Shown here one piece after another: positions 21,091 through 30,987 of a stretch of 64,000 nucleotides of DNA. Where the stretch lies: NCBI RefSeq assembly GCF_039727615.1, contig NZ_CP152474.1, positions 310,001 to 374,000 on the forward strand. The letters run 5' to 3'. Position numbers and translations under genes: made by a program. The notes under the pieces are model-generated. The model was not told where the DNA came from. It saw only the letters and a list, made by a program, of their open reading frames with translations, and ran no database searches. Within the stretch, counting starts at the first letter, position 1, and each line of letters begins with the position of its first letter. The DNA comes from Leclercia sp. S52. GTDB lineage: Bacteria; Pseudomonadota; Gammaproteobacteria; Enterobacterales; Enterobacteriaceae.

Positions 21091-23397
21091 ATGCCCTCAC
21101 GCCGTCCCCCCTTCTTCACCAGCGCCCGTGGCCGCCTGCTGATCTTCAATCTGCTGGTGGTGGCGGTGACGTTAATGGTCAGCGGCGTGGCGGTGCTGGG
21201 CTTTCGCCATGCCAGTCATATCCAGGAGCAGGTGCAGCGTCAGACCCTGGATGACATGACCGGCAGCATGAACCTGGCGCGGGAAACCGCCAACGTGGCG
21301 ACGGCGGCGGTGCGGCTGTCGCAGGTGGTGGGGGCGCTGGAGTATAAAGACGAAGCCAACCGCCTGAAACAGACCCAGACGGCGCTCGGTCACGCGCTGG
21401 AGCAGCTTGCCGATGCGCCGCTGGCGCAGCAGGAGCCGGGGCTGGTGGCGCGGATCATCCAGCGCAGCAACGAACTTCAGCAAAGCGTGACCGGCATGCT
21501 GGAGCGCGGGCAGCGACGCCACCTGCAGCGTAACGCCCTGCTCAGTTCGCTCTACCAGAGCCAGAGCTATCTTCGCCATCTGCAGGACATCAACCGCCGC
21601 GATGCCAGTAACCTGCCTGACGCCCGGCTGCTCAGCGAGATGGACCGGCTGATCGTCGCCGCCATCGAAACCCCCTCGCCGCGCGCAACCCTTCAGCAGC
21701 TGGATACGGTGACGGCGATGTTGCCCCGCCAGGCCACGCAGCCGGTGGTGAGCTTCGTCCTGCCCGATTTTAATGCCGAACTCAACAAGCTCGGCCCGCT
21801 CTCCGGGCAGCTGGAAGAGAGCGATCTGTCGATCAACTGGTATATGTTCCACATCAAGGCGCTAGTGGCGATCCTGAACAGCGATATCAACCGCTACGTG
21901 GAGCAGGTGGCCCAGGCCTCGCAATTACGCACCGCCGAGAGTCATCAGGAGCTACGCTCCATCAGCGTCTTTATCACCCTGTTCGCCGTGCTGGCGCTGA
22001 TCATCACCGCCTTTGCCTGCTGGTATATCTACCGCAATCTGGGCACCAACCTGACCGCCATCTCCCGGGCGATGTCGCGGCTGGCCCACGGCGAACAGGA
22101 TGTCTCGGTGCCTGCGCTGCAACGACGGGATGAGCTGGGCGAGCTGGCGCGGGCGTTTAACGTCTTTGCCCGCAATACCGCCTCGCTGGAGCACACCACC
22201 CGGCTGCTGAAGGAGAAGACCTCGCAGATGGAGGTGGATCGCCTCGAACGCCAGGGGCTGGAGGAGGCGCTGCTGCACAGCCAGAAGATGAAGGCGGTTG
22301 GGCAACTGACGGGCGGGCTGGCGCATGATTTCAATAACCTGCTGGCGGTGATCATCGGCAGCCTGGAGCTGGCCGATCCCCATTCGCCGGATGCCCCGCG
22401 CATCGGCCGCGCGCTGAAGGCCGCCGAGCGCGGGGCGCTGTTGACCCAGCGCCTGCTGGCCTTCTCCCGCAAACAGTCCCTGAACCCACACGCCGTGGAG
22501 ATGAAGCCCCTGCTGGAGAACCTGGCCGAGCTGATGCGCCACTCCCTGCCCGCCACGGTGGCGCTGGATATCGAAGCGCAGTCCCCGGCGTGGCCGGCGT
22601 GGATTGACGTTGGCCAGCTGGAAAACGCCATCATCAACCTGGTAATGAACGCCCGCGATGCGATGGAAGGGCACAGCGGGACCATCAAAATCCGCACCTG
22701 GAACCAGCGTGTCACCCGCAGCGACGGGCGCAGGCAGGACATGGTGGCGCTGGAGGTCATCGACCACGGCGCCGGGATGTCGCAGGCGATCAAATCCCAG
22801 GTCTTTGAACCCTTCTTCACCACTAAACAGACCGGCAGCGGCAGCGGGCTGGGGCTGTCGATGGTCTACGGTTTCGTGCGCCAGTCCGGCGGACGGGTGG
22901 AGATCGAAAGTGCCCCGGGACAGGGCACCACCGTGCGGCTGCATCTGCCGCGCGCCACCTTACAGGCGGTCCCCTCCCCGGAAGCCGGTGCTACTTTGAC
23001 TTCGCCGCCAGGCGACCGGCTGGTGTTGGTGCTGGACGATCAGACCGACGTCCGACAGACGCTGTGCGAGCAGCTCCACCAGCTGGGCTACCTGACCCTG
23101 GAGGCTGAAACCGGCGAGCAGGCGCTGGAGATGCTGGACGCCTCTGCGGATATCGAGATGTTTATCAGCGATTTAATGCTGCCCGGCAATCTGAGCGGCG
23201 CGGAGGTGATCCAGCATGTGCGCCAGCATTTTCCCCATCTTCCGGTGCTGCTGATGAGCGGTCAGGATCTGCGTCCGGCGCACAACCCGCAGCTGCCCGA
23301 GGTGGAGCTGCTGCGTAAGCCGTTCACCCGCGGGCAGCTGGCGCAGGCGCTGCGTAAAATCGGTACGAATGCGGAGAAAATCCGCCGCAGTGTTTAA
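21091..23397 (+). CDS. Hybrid sensor histidine kinase
   Basis: The 768-residue protein has two membrane segments (about residues 13-35 and 297-320) flanking a periplasmic helical sensor domain, then HAMP (about 320-372), a dimerisation/phosphoacceptor domain with H412 in GGLAHDFNNLL, an ATPase domain (N box NLVMNARDAM, G2 box GSGSGLGLSMVYG) and a C-terminal receiver with D694 in MFISDLMLPG. The HDFNN type of H-box is shared with hybrid kinases that phosphorylate DNA-binding regulators. It is divergent from the ketose transporter operon. The OmpR-type regulator gene at 13811 lies at the other end of that operon, so they may be a pair. Confidence 0.92.
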   Translation: MPSRRPPFFTSARGRLLIFNLLVVAVTLMVSGVAVLGFRHASHIQEQVQRQTLDDMTGSMNLARETANVATAAVRLSQVVGALEYKDEANRLKQTQTALGHALEQLADAPLAQQEPGLVARIIQRSNELQQSVTGMLERGQRRHLQRNALLSSLYQSQSYLRHLQDINRRDASNLPDARLLSEMDRLIVAAIETPSPRATLQQLDTVTAMLPRQATQPVVSFVLPDFNAELNKLGPLSGQLEESDLSINWYMFHIKALVAILNSDINRYVEQVAQASQLRTAESHQELRSISVFITLFAVLALIITAFACWYIYRNLGTNLTAISRAMSRLAHGEQDVSVPALQRRDELGELARAFNVFARNTASLEHTTRLLKEKTSQMEVDRLERQGLEEALLHSQKMKAVGQLTGGLAHDFNNLLAVIIGSLELADPHSPDAPRIGRALKAAERGALLTQRLLAFSRKQSLNPHAVEMKPLLENLAELMRHSLPATVALDIEAQSPAWPAWIDVGQLENAIINLVMNARDAMEGHSGTIKIRTWNQRVTRSDGRRQDMVALEVIDHGAGMSQAIKSQVFEPFFTTKQTGSGSGLGLSMVYGFVRQSGGRVEIESAPGQGTTVRLHLPRATLQAVPSPEAGATLTSPPGDRLVLVLDDQTDVRQTLCEQLHQLGYLTLEAETGEQALEMLDASADIEMFISDLMLPGNLSGAEVIQHVRQHFPHLPVLLMSGQDLRPAHNPQLPEVELLRKPFTRGQLAQALRKIGTNAEKIRRSV

Positions 23398-23474
23398 GAA
23401 TTAATCAATCGTTTCTGCGGTATCGGTGGTGCTAATCTGCGCAAAAATAAGCGGATTAGGATATAAAGGGAATT

Positions 23475-24137
23475 ATGCCGGTACTGACGAGAGGGGACTC
23501 ACATATGATCGTGATGCCTACAACCTATAGCCCGATGACAGTCGCACGCGCCTTTAAACAGGTGGAAGAGTTTGAACTCTCCGGGCGACTGCTGCATGTT
23601 ATTTACGATCCACAGACGCCTCGTGCGGCCATTATTGAAGCGGATATCGAAACCTTTGAGGGAGTACCGCGCCATCGGGTGGTGGCGGCGCTGGATTTGC
23701 AGCGAAAACCCACCCTGGGCAAAGATATTGTTGCTGTCGAACGCTGCTGGGAAGATGCCAATATTATTCAGGTCGAGGGGATATGTGTCGATCCCGCAGA
23801 GCGAGATAAAGGGCTGGCAACCCGGTTGTATGAGGCGTTGATCCTGCGCTGTGGTATCACACTGGTAAGCGATTTCGACCAGTACGAAGGCGGTAAGATG
23901 CTTTGGCAAAAGATAGCGCGTGAGTCCGATCAAATCGCTGTTTTCGTCCTGGATACTGAGCAAGGCGCATTTTGGCCCTGTGATGGCAGCAAAGTGATTT
24001 ACGATGGCGGCTGTATTCCTGAGGAGCGTATCTGGAGTATTTCGCCTGACCAAAAATGTCATGGTGTCGTTTTAGTGGCGGAAAACAGGCAACGAGCGAA
24101 TCAAATGATGGAGGAGAGTTCACGCGACAGAATTTGA
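23475..24137 (+). CDS. GNAT-like acetyltransferase of unknown substrate
   Basis: The product (220 residues from the first ATG) contains a GNAT motif A: VEGICVDPAERDKGLATRLY near residue 100, with the R-x-K-G-x-A variant of the acetyl-CoA loop. The second half has no recognised motif. The start is uncertain: an ATG at 23505 preceded by GAGGGGA is also plausible and would remove ten residues. Base composition is more AT-rich than the flanking genes, and the unit stands alone between the kinase and yjdP, so it may be an acquired gene. I cannot name a substrate. Confidence 0.65.
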   Translation: MPVLTRGDSHMIVMPTTYSPMTVARAFKQVEEFELSGRLLHVIYDPQTPRAAIIEADIETFEGVPRHRVVAALDLQRKPTLGKDIVAVERCWEDANIIQVEGICVDPAERDKGLATRLYEALILRCGITLVSDFDQYEGGKMLWQKIARESDQIAVFVLDTEQGAFWPCDGSKVIYDGGCIPEERIWSISPDQKCHGVVLVAENRQRANQMMEESSRDRI

Positions 24138-24207
24138 GATTCCTCCGCTACTCGCTCTACCTGCCGTTTATTACCGTAAGGCCAGCTTATCCTGCGAGAC
24201 TGGCTTT

Positions 24208-24534
24208 ATGAAACGTACCTCTACTGCTCTGTTATTTGGTCTGCTCTCTTTAACCAGCCAGCTGGCGCATGCCGACGTCGTTGATGATGCGATCGGCAAT
24301 ATTCAGCAGGCGATCAACGACGCCTACAACCCCAACAGCAACAATCGTGATTCCGATGACGATCGCTATGAAGATAGCCGTCGCAGCAGCGACAGCCGTC
24401 AGTATGACGATCGTCGCAGGCAGCTTGAGGACCGACGCCAGCGTTTAGATGAGCGCCAGCGCCAGCTGGACGAAGACCGACGTCGGCTGGAAGATGACGA
24501 GCGTCGGTTAGAGGATGATTACGATCGGCGCTGA
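24208..24534 (+). CDS. yjdP: YjdP-like exported Arg/Asp-rich coiled-coil protein
   Basis: The 108-residue product has a signal peptide (MKRTSTALLFGLLSLTSQLA, HADV) and then VVDDAIGNIQQAINDAYNP, as in E. coli YjdP, which also lies beside phnP. The C-terminal half is an extreme charged coiled coil built from repeats of the type RRQLEDRRQRLDERQRQLDE. Function is unknown; it is probably periplasmic. REP and GC-rich repeats follow directly. Confidence 0.88.
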   Translation: MKRTSTALLFGLLSLTSQLAHADVVDDAIGNIQQAINDAYNPNSNNRDSDDDRYEDSRRSSDSRQYDDRRRQLEDRRQRLDERQRQLDEDRRRLEDDERRLEDDYDRR

Positions 24535-24535
24535 T

Positions 24536-24667
24536 GCCCGGCGGCGCTTCGCTTGCACGGGCCTACAAATGGCCGCGAACCGTAGGCCGGGTAAGGCGTA
24601 GCCGCCACCCGGCAGTAACGTGCGGCCTGATGCCCTCACCCCGGCCCTCTCCCACAGGGAGAGGGAG
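24536..24667. repeat. REP element plus half GC-rich repeat downstream of phnP and yjdP
   Basis: 24536-24613 is a REP pair (GCCCGGCGGCGCTTCGCTTGC and GTAGGCCGGGTAAGGCGTAG). From 24633 a single unit of the GC-rich family follows (CCCTCACCCCGGCCCTCTCC, GGGAGAGGG). Both lie between the convergent ends of yjdP and phnP and probably end or protect both mRNAs. Confidence 0.85.
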
Positions 24668-24674
24668 AAAATCG

Positions 24675-25433
24675 TTAATCCAGTACCAGCACCATCCCGT
24701 CATATCCCGCTTCGAACCCCTCCGGCAGCGGGTTGTCCATCATCCACACGTCAAACTGATGGCTGATATGGGTCAGGATCACCCGCGGACAGCCAATGAC
24801 CTTATTCAGGGCGATCACCGTATTCAGATCGCAATGGTTGCACGGCGTCTCCGTTCGCGGCTCGTGGCTGCAGTCAATCACCATCGCCTGCGGGTGGTTG
24901 TTAAGTAAAAACTTCACCGTTTTGTCCGGCAGCCCGGCGGTGTCCGACAGCCAGGCCACCCGGCTGTGGGCGCTCTCCAGCAGATAGCCAAACGTCAGCT
25001 TAGAATGGTTAAGCGGCAGCGGGGTCACCCGCAGCCCCTGCAGTTCAAACACCACAAAGGGCTCCAGGGTATGGCTAAAGTCGAGAATGCCGGGATGCTT
25101 AAACAAATCGTCGCAGCCGGCGTCGTCCGGCGGGCCGTAGACCGGAATGGTCGCCCCCACGCCCCAGCGCAGCGGGAACAGCCCCTGGACATGATCCATA
25201 TGGTAGTGGGTGAGTAAAATCTGCTGAAAGCTGCCCGCCGGCCAGTCGTCCATCAGGTGCGGGATCCCCGCATCCAGCAGCGTCACCGCGTCGTTGAATT
25301 TGACCACCGCGCTACAGGGGCGACGGCGATAGTCGTCCTGCAAACGCGCCCGGCGACATGCCGGACAGTCACAGCCAAAAGCGGGCACCAGCTGGGCACC
25401 ACCGGTTCCTGTTAACGTCATGGTCAGACTCAT
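24675..25433 (-). CDS. phnP: Phosphoribosyl cyclic phosphodiesterase PhnP
   Basis: PhnP opens 5-phosphoribosyl 1,2-cyclic phosphate to ribose 1,5-bisphosphate in the carbon-phosphorus lyase pathway. The 252 residues match E. coli. It is a metallo-beta-lactamase fold with the metal motif [11 protein letters not shown] (near residue 77) and a structural zinc site near the N-terminus ([13 protein letters not shown]). It is the last gene of the phn transcript; PhnN then makes phosphoribosyl pyrophosphate from its product. Confidence 0.96.
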   Translation of the reverse strand: MSLTMTLTGTGGAQLVPAFGCDCPACRRARLQDDYRRRPCSAVVKFNDAVTLLDAGIPHLMDDWPAGSFQQILLTHYHMDHVQGLFPLRWGVGATIPVYGPPDDAGCDDLFKHPGILDFSHTLEPFVVFELQGLRVTPLPLNHSKLTFGYLLESAHSRVAWLSDTAGLPDKTVKFLLNNHPQAMVIDCSHEPRTETPCNHCDLNTVIALNKVIGCPRVILTHISHQFDVWMMDNPLPEGFEAGYDGMVLVLD

Positions 25434-25442
25434 CGCGCCCCC

Positions 25443-25877
25443 TTACAGCGGTTTGGTAAAGCGGAAATGGCTCTGTGTGTACCCTTCACGAAGATAAAAG
25501 CGGTGCGCGTCGAGGCGCTTTACGCTGGTGGAAAGCTCGGTCATCTCCGCCCCGGCGTGGCGGGCCTCTTCTTCTGCCCAGGCCAGCAGCTGGCTGCCAA
25601 CCCTGAGCCCGCGCGCCTGCGGCATCACCACCAGCTCCTGGATCTCGCCGATCCAGTTGGCGTGATGCAGGTGAAACTGCATATGCAGGCCGATCATGCC
25701 GATGATGTGTCCATCCTGCTCGGCCAGCTGGTAGCGCATATTGTGATCCTGCAGATTGGCCGCAAAACCGGCATGAAACGCTGACCGATCCAGCTCCGCC
25801 TGTTTTAACTCACAAATAAGGCCATAGACGGCGTCGACGTCCTCCGCGGTGGCGGGACGCAACTCACACTCGGGCAT
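25443..25877 (-). CDS. phnO: Aminoalkylphosphonate N-acetyltransferase PhnO
   Basis: PhnO is a GNAT enzyme that acetylates aminoalkylphosphonates before C-P bond cleavage. It is 144 residues, with the acetyl-CoA loop in [20 protein letters not shown] (near residues 90-105). Its start overlaps the end of phnN by 14 bases, so the two are tightly coupled. Confidence 0.95.
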   Translation of the reverse strand: MPECELRPATAEDVDAVYGLICELKQAELDRSAFHAGFAANLQDHNMRYQLAEQDGHIIGMIGLHMQFHLHHANWIGEIQELVVMPQARGLRVGSQLLAWAEEEARHAGAEMTELSTSVKRLDAHRFYLREGYTQSHFRFTKPL

Positions 25878-26418
25878 GGGTTTTCTCCTTCTGGTGAATG
25901 AGTGAAAGAAAGTGTTCGACAGACTGGAGCAAACTGCCGTCGTTATTCAGGACAGGGCAATCGGACGGGGTATAGCGGGCGGCGCGCTCCAGCCGCTGGT
26001 CGATCTCTCGGGCGTTCTCCCGGCCACGGCTTTGCAGGCGCTGGCGCAGGATCTCTGGCGATACCTGCAGGCAGATCGGCAGCAGCGCCTCTGCATAGCG
26101 CGCCTGAGCCTGCGGCAGATGGGCGCGCGAGCCGTTGACCACCACGTCGAACCCGGCGTGCAGCCAGAGGTCGATCTCCAGACCCACCCCATAATAATAG
26201 CCGTTAGCGTGCCAGCTCAGGGCAAACAGTTGCTGCCCGGCGCGGGTAAAAAACTCGGGCTCGCTGAGGGCGATATGGTTTTCACTTCCCGCGCTGGCGG
26301 GGCGGGTGATGTAGCGGTGCGCCACCAGCAGCTGCGGGTGGGTCTGCTGGCGTAACGCCTCCAGCAGGCTGTCCTTTCCGGAGCCCGACGGCCCCATTAA
26401 CCAGATCACTCTTCCCAT
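25864..26418 (-). CDS. phnN: Ribose 1,5-bisphosphate phosphokinase PhnN
   Basis: PhnN phosphorylates ribose 1,5-bisphosphate with ATP to form PRPP, the salvage end of the C-P lyase pathway. The 184-residue protein has the guanylate-kinase-like P-loop [11 protein letters not shown] at residues 10-20. Its start shares one base with the phnM stop. Confidence 0.95.
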   Translation of the reverse strand: MGRVIWLMGPSGSGKDSLLEALRQQTHPQLLVAHRYITRPASAGSENHIALSEPEFFTRAGQQLFALSWHANGYYYGVGLEIDLWLHAGFDVVVNGSRAHLPQAQARYAEALLPICLQVSPEILRQRLQSRGRENAREIDQRLERAARYTPSDCPVLNNDGSLLQSVEHFLSLIHQKEKTHARV

Positions 26419-27554
26419 CAGAACACCCGTTTTCCCTGACGCCAGACGTGGTCGATATGAATATGCTCGCCTTTGCGGTGCGCCAGCACCAGGTCCGCCC
26501 GCTTGCCTTCACTAATCACGCCACGATCGTGCAGGTTCAGGGCCTGCGCCGGGTTTTTCGTCACCAGACGGATCGCCTGCGGCAGGGTAAAAGCGTTGTC
26601 CTCGTCGTCAGCCACCCGGAACGCCGCATCCAGCAGGCTGGCCGGGTAGTAATCGGACGACAGAATATCCAGCAGCCCGAGCGACGCCAGCGAGCTGGCC
26701 GCCACGTTGCCGGAGTGCGAGCCGCCGCGCACGATGTTCGGTGCGCCCATCAGCACGTTCATGCCGTGCTGGCGTGACGCTTCGGCAGCGGCAAAGGTGG
26801 TGGGAAATTCGGCGATCGTGCTGCCAAGCTGCCGGGATTCAAACACATGATCGGCGGTGGCGTCGTCGTGGCTGGCCAGCGCGATATTACGCTCCCGGCA
26901 CAGGGCGGCAATGGCCTGGCGATTAGGCTGCGACCAGCGTGCAGCAAGGGCCAGCTGCTCCTCTTCGTAGCGCGCCATCTGTTCGTCATTGAGGGAGTAT
27001 TTGCCCTGATAATATTCGCGATATTTCTCGATGTTGGCGAACTGACGCTGGCCCGGGGAGTGATCCATCAGCGACACCAGGGTCACCGGCTCGCGGCCCG
27101 CCAGCTTCTCGAACAGCGGCAGGGTGGTGTGATGGGGCAGCTCACAGCGCAGGTGCAGGCGGTGCTCGGCGCGGTTGAGGCCGCGCTTCTGCGTCTCCTC
27201 CACGGCGTTGATCATTTTCTCCAGATTCTCCAGCCGGTCACCGCCGTCGCGGACGTCGCCAATCGCTACCGCGTCCAGCACGGTGGTGATGCCGCTGGCG
27301 ACCATCATCCCGTCGTGGCTGCTCATCGCCGAATGGGCGGGCCAGTCCACCTTTGGCCGCGGGGTGAAGAACTTGTCCATGTTGTCGGTGTGCAGCTCGA
27401 TCAGCCCCGGCAGCAGCCAGCCGCCTTCGCCGTCCATCGCCTCCGACAGGCGGCTCTGGGTTTCGGCAAAAGTACGGATGATGCCGTCCTGAACCTCGAT
27501 CGAGCCGTCAACGACCTCGTTTTCCAGCACCAGTTTTACGTTGTTTACGATCAT
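26418..27554 (-). CDS. phnM: Alpha-D-ribose 1-methylphosphonate 5-triphosphate diphosphatase PhnM
   Basis: PhnM removes pyrophosphate from ribose-1-phosphonate 5-triphosphate. It is a 378-residue amidohydrolase-fold enzyme with metal ligands in [11 protein letters not shown] (near residue 52) and later [10 protein letters not shown] (near 228). It overlaps phnL by four bases. Confidence 0.96.
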   Translation of the reverse strand: MIVNNVKLVLENEVVDGSIEVQDGIIRTFAETQSRLSEAMDGEGGWLLPGLIELHTDNMDKFFTPRPKVDWPAHSAMSSHDGMMVASGITTVLDAVAIGDVRDGGDRLENLEKMINAVEETQKRGLNRAEHRLHLRCELPHHTTLPLFEKLAGREPVTLVSLMDHSPGQRQFANIEKYREYYQGKYSLNDEQMARYEEEQLALAARWSQPNRQAIAALCRERNIALASHDDATADHVFESRQLGSTIAEFPTTFAAAEASRQHGMNVLMGAPNIVRGGSHSGNVAASSLASLGLLDILSSDYYPASLLDAAFRVADDEDNAFTLPQAIRLVTKNPAQALNLHDRGVISEGKRADLVLAHRKGEHIHIDHVWRQGKRVF

Positions 27555-28231
27555 GCGGTGATCCCCATCGGGTGCAGACGATCCGCCACGCGATCCCGCA
27601 CCGCGTCGTCGTGGAAGATCCCGACGATCGCCGCGCCGCGCGCTTTGGCTTCTTCGATCAGTTCTATAACTGCCGCGCTGTTTTTCGCATCCAGCGAAGC
27701 GGTCGGTTCATCGAGCAGTAAAATCGGGTAATCGACAATAAAGCCGCGGGCGATGTTCACCCGCTGCTGCTCCCCGCCGGAGAAGGTCGAGGGGGCGAGA
27801 TGCCACAGGCGCTCCGGCACGTTGAGGCGCGTCAGCAGGCTGGCGGCTTTGGCGGCACAGGTGTCGCGCGGCACGCCGAGATCCAGCAGGGGCTGCATCA
27901 CCACCTCCAGCGCCGGGACGCGGGGGATAACCCGTAAAAACTGGCTGACCCAGCCAATGGTGGTGCGGCGAACGTCCCGCACCTTGCGCGCCGGGGCCTG
28001 CACCAGATCCACCCATTCGTCACCGTGCCGAACATGAATGTGGCCTTCGTCCGGCAGATAGTTAGCGTACAGGGAGCGCAGCAGGGTGGATTTGCCGCTG
28101 CCGGAGTGGCCGTGCAGCACCACGCATTCGCCGTTGTTGACCTCAAGGGAGGCATTTTGCAGCACCGGCAGGCGCACGCCGTTTTGCTGGTGGAGCACAA
28201 AGGTTTTACTGACGTTTTGTACGTGGATCAT
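27551..28231 (-). CDS. phnL: C-P lyase ABC-type protein PhnL
   Basis: PhnL is an ABC ATPase-like subunit of the C-P lyase system; with PhnI, G and H it is required for ribosyl transfer to the phosphonate. It has 226 residues, Walker [11 protein letters not shown], signature [14 protein letters not shown] and Walker [18 protein letters not shown] pair lies between it and phnK, the widest gap within the gene group. Confidence 0.95.
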   Translation of the reverse strand: MIHVQNVSKTFVLHQQNGVRLPVLQNASLEVNNGECVVLHGHSGSGKSTLLRSLYANYLPDEGHIHVRHGDEWVDLVQAPARKVRDVRRTTIGWVSQFLRVIPRVPALEVVMQPLLDLGVPRDTCAAKAASLLTRLNVPERLWHLAPSTFSGGEQQRVNIARGFIVDYPILLLDEPTASLDAKNSAAVIELIEEAKARGAAIVGIFHDDAVRDRVADRLHPMGITA

Positions 28232-28252
28232 CTTGGCCTCGTGGCGTTTTCT

Positions 28253-28328
28253 TGCCGGGTGGCGCTTCGCTTACCCGGCCTACAAAGAGCGCGGTCCGTA
28301 GGCCGGGTAAGCGCAGCGCCACCCGGCG
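28253..28328. repeat. REP pair between phnK and phnL
   Basis: The unit CCGGGTGGCGCTTCGCTTACC and its inverted partner (GTAGGCCGGGTAAGCGCAGCG) lie in the 101-base gap inside the phn transcript. It may cause different stabilities of the phnC-K and phnL-P parts (inference). Confidence 0.85.
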
Positions 28329-28332
28329 AAAC

Positions 28333-29088
28333 TCAGTTCTGCAATACCGATGACACCAGCAGCTGGGTGTAGGGATGGTGCGGATCGTCGAGCACCCGGT
28401 CGGTCAGCCCACTTTCCACCACCTCGCCGCTCTTCATTACCAGCAGACGGTCCGCCAGCAGGCGGGCAACGCCCAGATCGTGGGTGACAATCACCACCGC
28501 CAGGTTCAGCTCCACCACCAGACCGCGGAGCAGATCCAGCAGACGCGCCTGAACAGACACGTCCAGCCCGCCGGTGGGCTCGTCCATAAACACCAGCTTC
28601 GGATGAGTGACCAGGTTGCGGGCAATCTGTAAACGCTGCTGCATCCCGCCGGAGAAGGTGGTCGGCAGGTCGTCGATGCGCGATGCCGGAATCTCCACAT
28701 CGACCAGCCACTTCTGCGCGGTGGCGCGGATATCGCCGTAATGGCGCGCGCCGGTGGCCATCAGCCGCTCACCGATGTTGCCCCCCGCCGATACCTGGCG
28801 GCGCAGGCCGTCCATCGGGTGCTGATGCACCACGCCCCACTCGGTGCGCAGCAGGCGGCGGCGTTCGGCCTCGCTCATGCCGTACAGGGAGTGGTCTTCA
28901 TACAAAATCTCGCCATGCTGTGGGGCCAGACGGGCGGAGATCGCCTTCAGCAGGGTGGTTTTGCCGGAGCCGGACTCGCCGACAATCCCCAGCACTTCGC
29001 CCGGCCAGAGGTCAAACGACACGTCGCTGAAGCCTTTGCCCGGCGCATAGAGGTGGGTCAGGTTATTGACCGAAAGCAGCGGTTTCAT
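28333..29088 (-). CDS. phnK: C-P lyase ABC-type protein PhnK
   Basis: PhnK is the ABC ATPase-like protein that docks on the PhnGHIJ core complex. The start ATG at 29088 was chosen because it begins MKPLLSVNNLTHLYAPG as in E. coli and overlaps the phnJ stop by four bases; it gives 251 residues. Walker A GESGSGKTT, signature FSGGMQQRLQIARN and Walker B LVFMDEPTGGLD are present. The C6 run at 28785 is intact here. Confidence 0.95.
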   Translation of the reverse strand: MKPLLSVNNLTHLYAPGKGFSDVSFDLWPGEVLGIVGESGSGKTTLLKAISARLAPQHGEILYEDHSLYGMSEAERRRLLRTEWGVVHQHPMDGLRRQVSAGGNIGERLMATGARHYGDIRATAQKWLVDVEIPASRIDDLPTTFSGGMQQRLQIARNLVTHPKLVFMDEPTGGLDVSVQARLLDLLRGLVVELNLAVVIVTHDLGVARLLADRLLVMKSGEVVESGLTDRVLDDPHHPYTQLLVSSVLQN

Positions 29089-29930
29089 TGGCTGTTGGCC
29101 TCGCTCTGTTGGCGGCAAAAATCGGTGTCGGAGCAGACAAACATTCGGTTGCCGCTGTCATCCAGCACCACTTCATCGAGATAGCTGTGTTTCGATCCGC
29201 AGATGGCGCACGGCTCGTCCCACTCCTGGACCCTGAACGGGTGGTCGTCGAAATCGAGGCTCTCGACCCGGGTGTACGGCGGCACGGCGTAGATGCGCTT
29301 CTCGCGCCCGGCACCGAACAGCTGCAGGGCGGGCATCATGTCCATCTTCGGGTTATCGAATTTCGGGATCGGCGATGGGTCCATCACGTAGCGCCCGTTG
29401 ACCTTCACCGGGTAGGCGTAGGTGGTGGCGATATGGCCGAAGCGGGCGATGTCCTCGTACAGCTTCACCTGCATCACGCCGTACTCTTCCAGGGCGTGCA
29501 TGGTGCGGGTTTCGGTTTCGCGCGGCTCGATAAAGCGCAGCGGCTCCGGGATCGGCACCTGGAAAATCAAAATCTGATCTTCAACCAGCGGGGTTTCCGG
29601 GATGCGGTGGCGGGTCTGGATCAGCGTGGCGTCTTCGGTGCGCTCGGTGGTATTCACCCCGGTGACGCGCTCAAAGAACTGGCGGATCGACACGGCGTTG
29701 GTGGTGTCGTCAGCGCCCTGGTCGATGACCTTCAGCACGTCGGCTTCGCCAATCACGCTGGCGGTGATCTGGATCCCGCCGGTGCCCCAGCCGTAGGGCA
29801 TCGGCATCTCACGCCCGCCGAACGGTACCTGATAGCCGGGGATGGCCACCGCTTTTAAGATGGCGCGGCGGATCATGCGTTTGGTTTGCTCATCCAGATA
29901 AGCAAAGTTATAGCCGCTGAGGTTAGCCAT
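29085..29930 (-). CDS. phnJ: C-P lyase radical SAM subunit PhnJ
   Basis: PhnJ is the radical S-adenosylmethionine enzyme that breaks the carbon-phosphorus bond, releasing alkane. It has 281 residues. The unusual cluster motif is near the C-terminus: EPCAICGSKHSYL followed 20 or so residues later by VCSDTDFC, which supplies the [4Fe-4S] ligands and the thiyl radical cysteine. It overlaps phnI by eight bases. Confidence 0.97.
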   Translation of the reverse strand: MANLSGYNFAYLDEQTKRMIRRAILKAVAIPGYQVPFGGREMPMPYGWGTGGIQITASVIGEADVLKVIDQGADDTTNAVSIRQFFERVTGVNTTERTEDATLIQTRHRIPETPLVEDQILIFQVPIPEPLRFIEPRETETRTMHALEEYGVMQVKLYEDIARFGHIATTYAYPVKVNGRYVMDPSPIPKFDNPKMDMMPALQLFGAGREKRIYAVPPYTRVESLDFDDHPFRVQEWDEPCAICGSKHSYLDEVVLDDSGNRMFVCSDTDFCRQQSEANSQ

Positions 29931-30987
29931 GTTCGCGCTCCTGTTGCAGACGTTTCAGCAGTTCCAGCTCGGCCTGGAAATCGACGTAGTGCGGCAGCTT
30001 GAGGTGCGAGACAAACCCGGCGGCCTCAACGTTATCGGCATGGGCCAGCACGAACTCCTCGTCCTGCGCCGGGCCTGAAACCGTTTCGTCGTAGTCCGGG
30101 GCCTGGAGCGCCCGGTCGACCAGCGCCATCGCCATCGCCTTGCGCTCGCCCATGCCGAACACCAGCCCGTAGCCGCGGGTGAAGTGCGGGGCGTCGTTAT
30201 CCGGGGTGACAAAGCCGTTGACCATTTCGCACTCGGTCATCAGCAGTTCGCCGACGTTTACCGCGAAACCCAGCTCTTCCGGCACGATTTCAATATCGAC
30301 GTGGCCGCTGCGGATCTCGCCGGCAAAGGGGTGGTTACGCCCGTAGCCGCGCTGGGTGGAGTAGGCCAGCGCCAGCAGATAGCCTTCGTCGCCGCGCATC
30401 AGCTGCTGCAGGCGCGAGGCGCGGGAGCAGGGGTAGACCGGCGGGGTGCGGGTGATGTCGTCCGGCTCGCTGCCATTATCCTCTTCCGCTTTCGCCAGCC
30501 CCTGGTTGGCCAGCAGGCTAAAGACGTGCGGGGCCGCATCCTGCGGGGCGTCTGAGGTTTTCAGAGGCGGATTTTCGCCGTTCGCCAGCAGGGTGAAATC
30601 GAGCAGGCGGTGGGTGTAGTCGTAGGTCGGGCCGAGCAGCTGGCCGCCGGGGATGTCTTTATAAACGGCCGAAATACGGCGCTCAAGGCGCATCTCCGCG
30701 GTGTTAATCGGCTCGCTCACCGCCAGCTTCGCCAGGGTGGTGCGGTACGCGCGAAGCAGGAAGATGGCTTCGACGTTATCGCCGCTGGCCTGCTTCAGCG
30801 CCAGCGCCGCCAGCTCGCGGTCGGCAATGCCGCCTTCGGTCATCACCCGATCCACGGCGAGGTTGAGCTGCTGTTCGATCTGGGCGACGCTCAGCTCGGG
30901 TAGCTGCTCATCGCCCCGGCGTCTGTGCTCCTGCAAAGCATGGGCGGCGGCGATCGCCTTCTCGCCCCCTTTAACGGCAACGTACAT
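29923..30987 (-). CDS. phnI: C-P lyase core protein PhnI (nucleosidase)
   Basis: PhnI, with G, H and L, transfers ribose triphosphate from ATP to methylphosphonate and alone is a purine nucleosidase. It is 354 residues, starting MYVAVKGGEKAI as in E. coli, with the start overlapping the phnH stop (TGATG). The central PPVYPCSRASRLQQLM and the C-terminal LPHYVDFQAELELLKRLQ segments match the family. Confidence 0.96.
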   Translation of the reverse strand: MYVAVKGGEKAIAAAHALQEHRRRGDEQLPELSVAQIEQQLNLAVDRVMTEGGIADRELAALALKQASGDNVEAIFLLRAYRTTLAKLAVSEPINTAEMRLERRISAVYKDIPGGQLLGPTYDYTHRLLDFTLLANGENPPLKTSDAPQDAAPHVFSLLANQGLAKAEEDNGSEPDDITRTPPVYPCSRASRLQQLMRGDEGYLLALAYSTQRGYGRNHPFAGEIRSGHVDIEIVPEELGFAVNVGELLMTECEMVNGFVTPDNDAPHFTRGYGLVFGMGERKAMAMALVDRALQAPDYDETVSGPAQDEEFVLAHADNVEAAGFVSHLKLPHYVDFQAELELLKRLQQEREHG

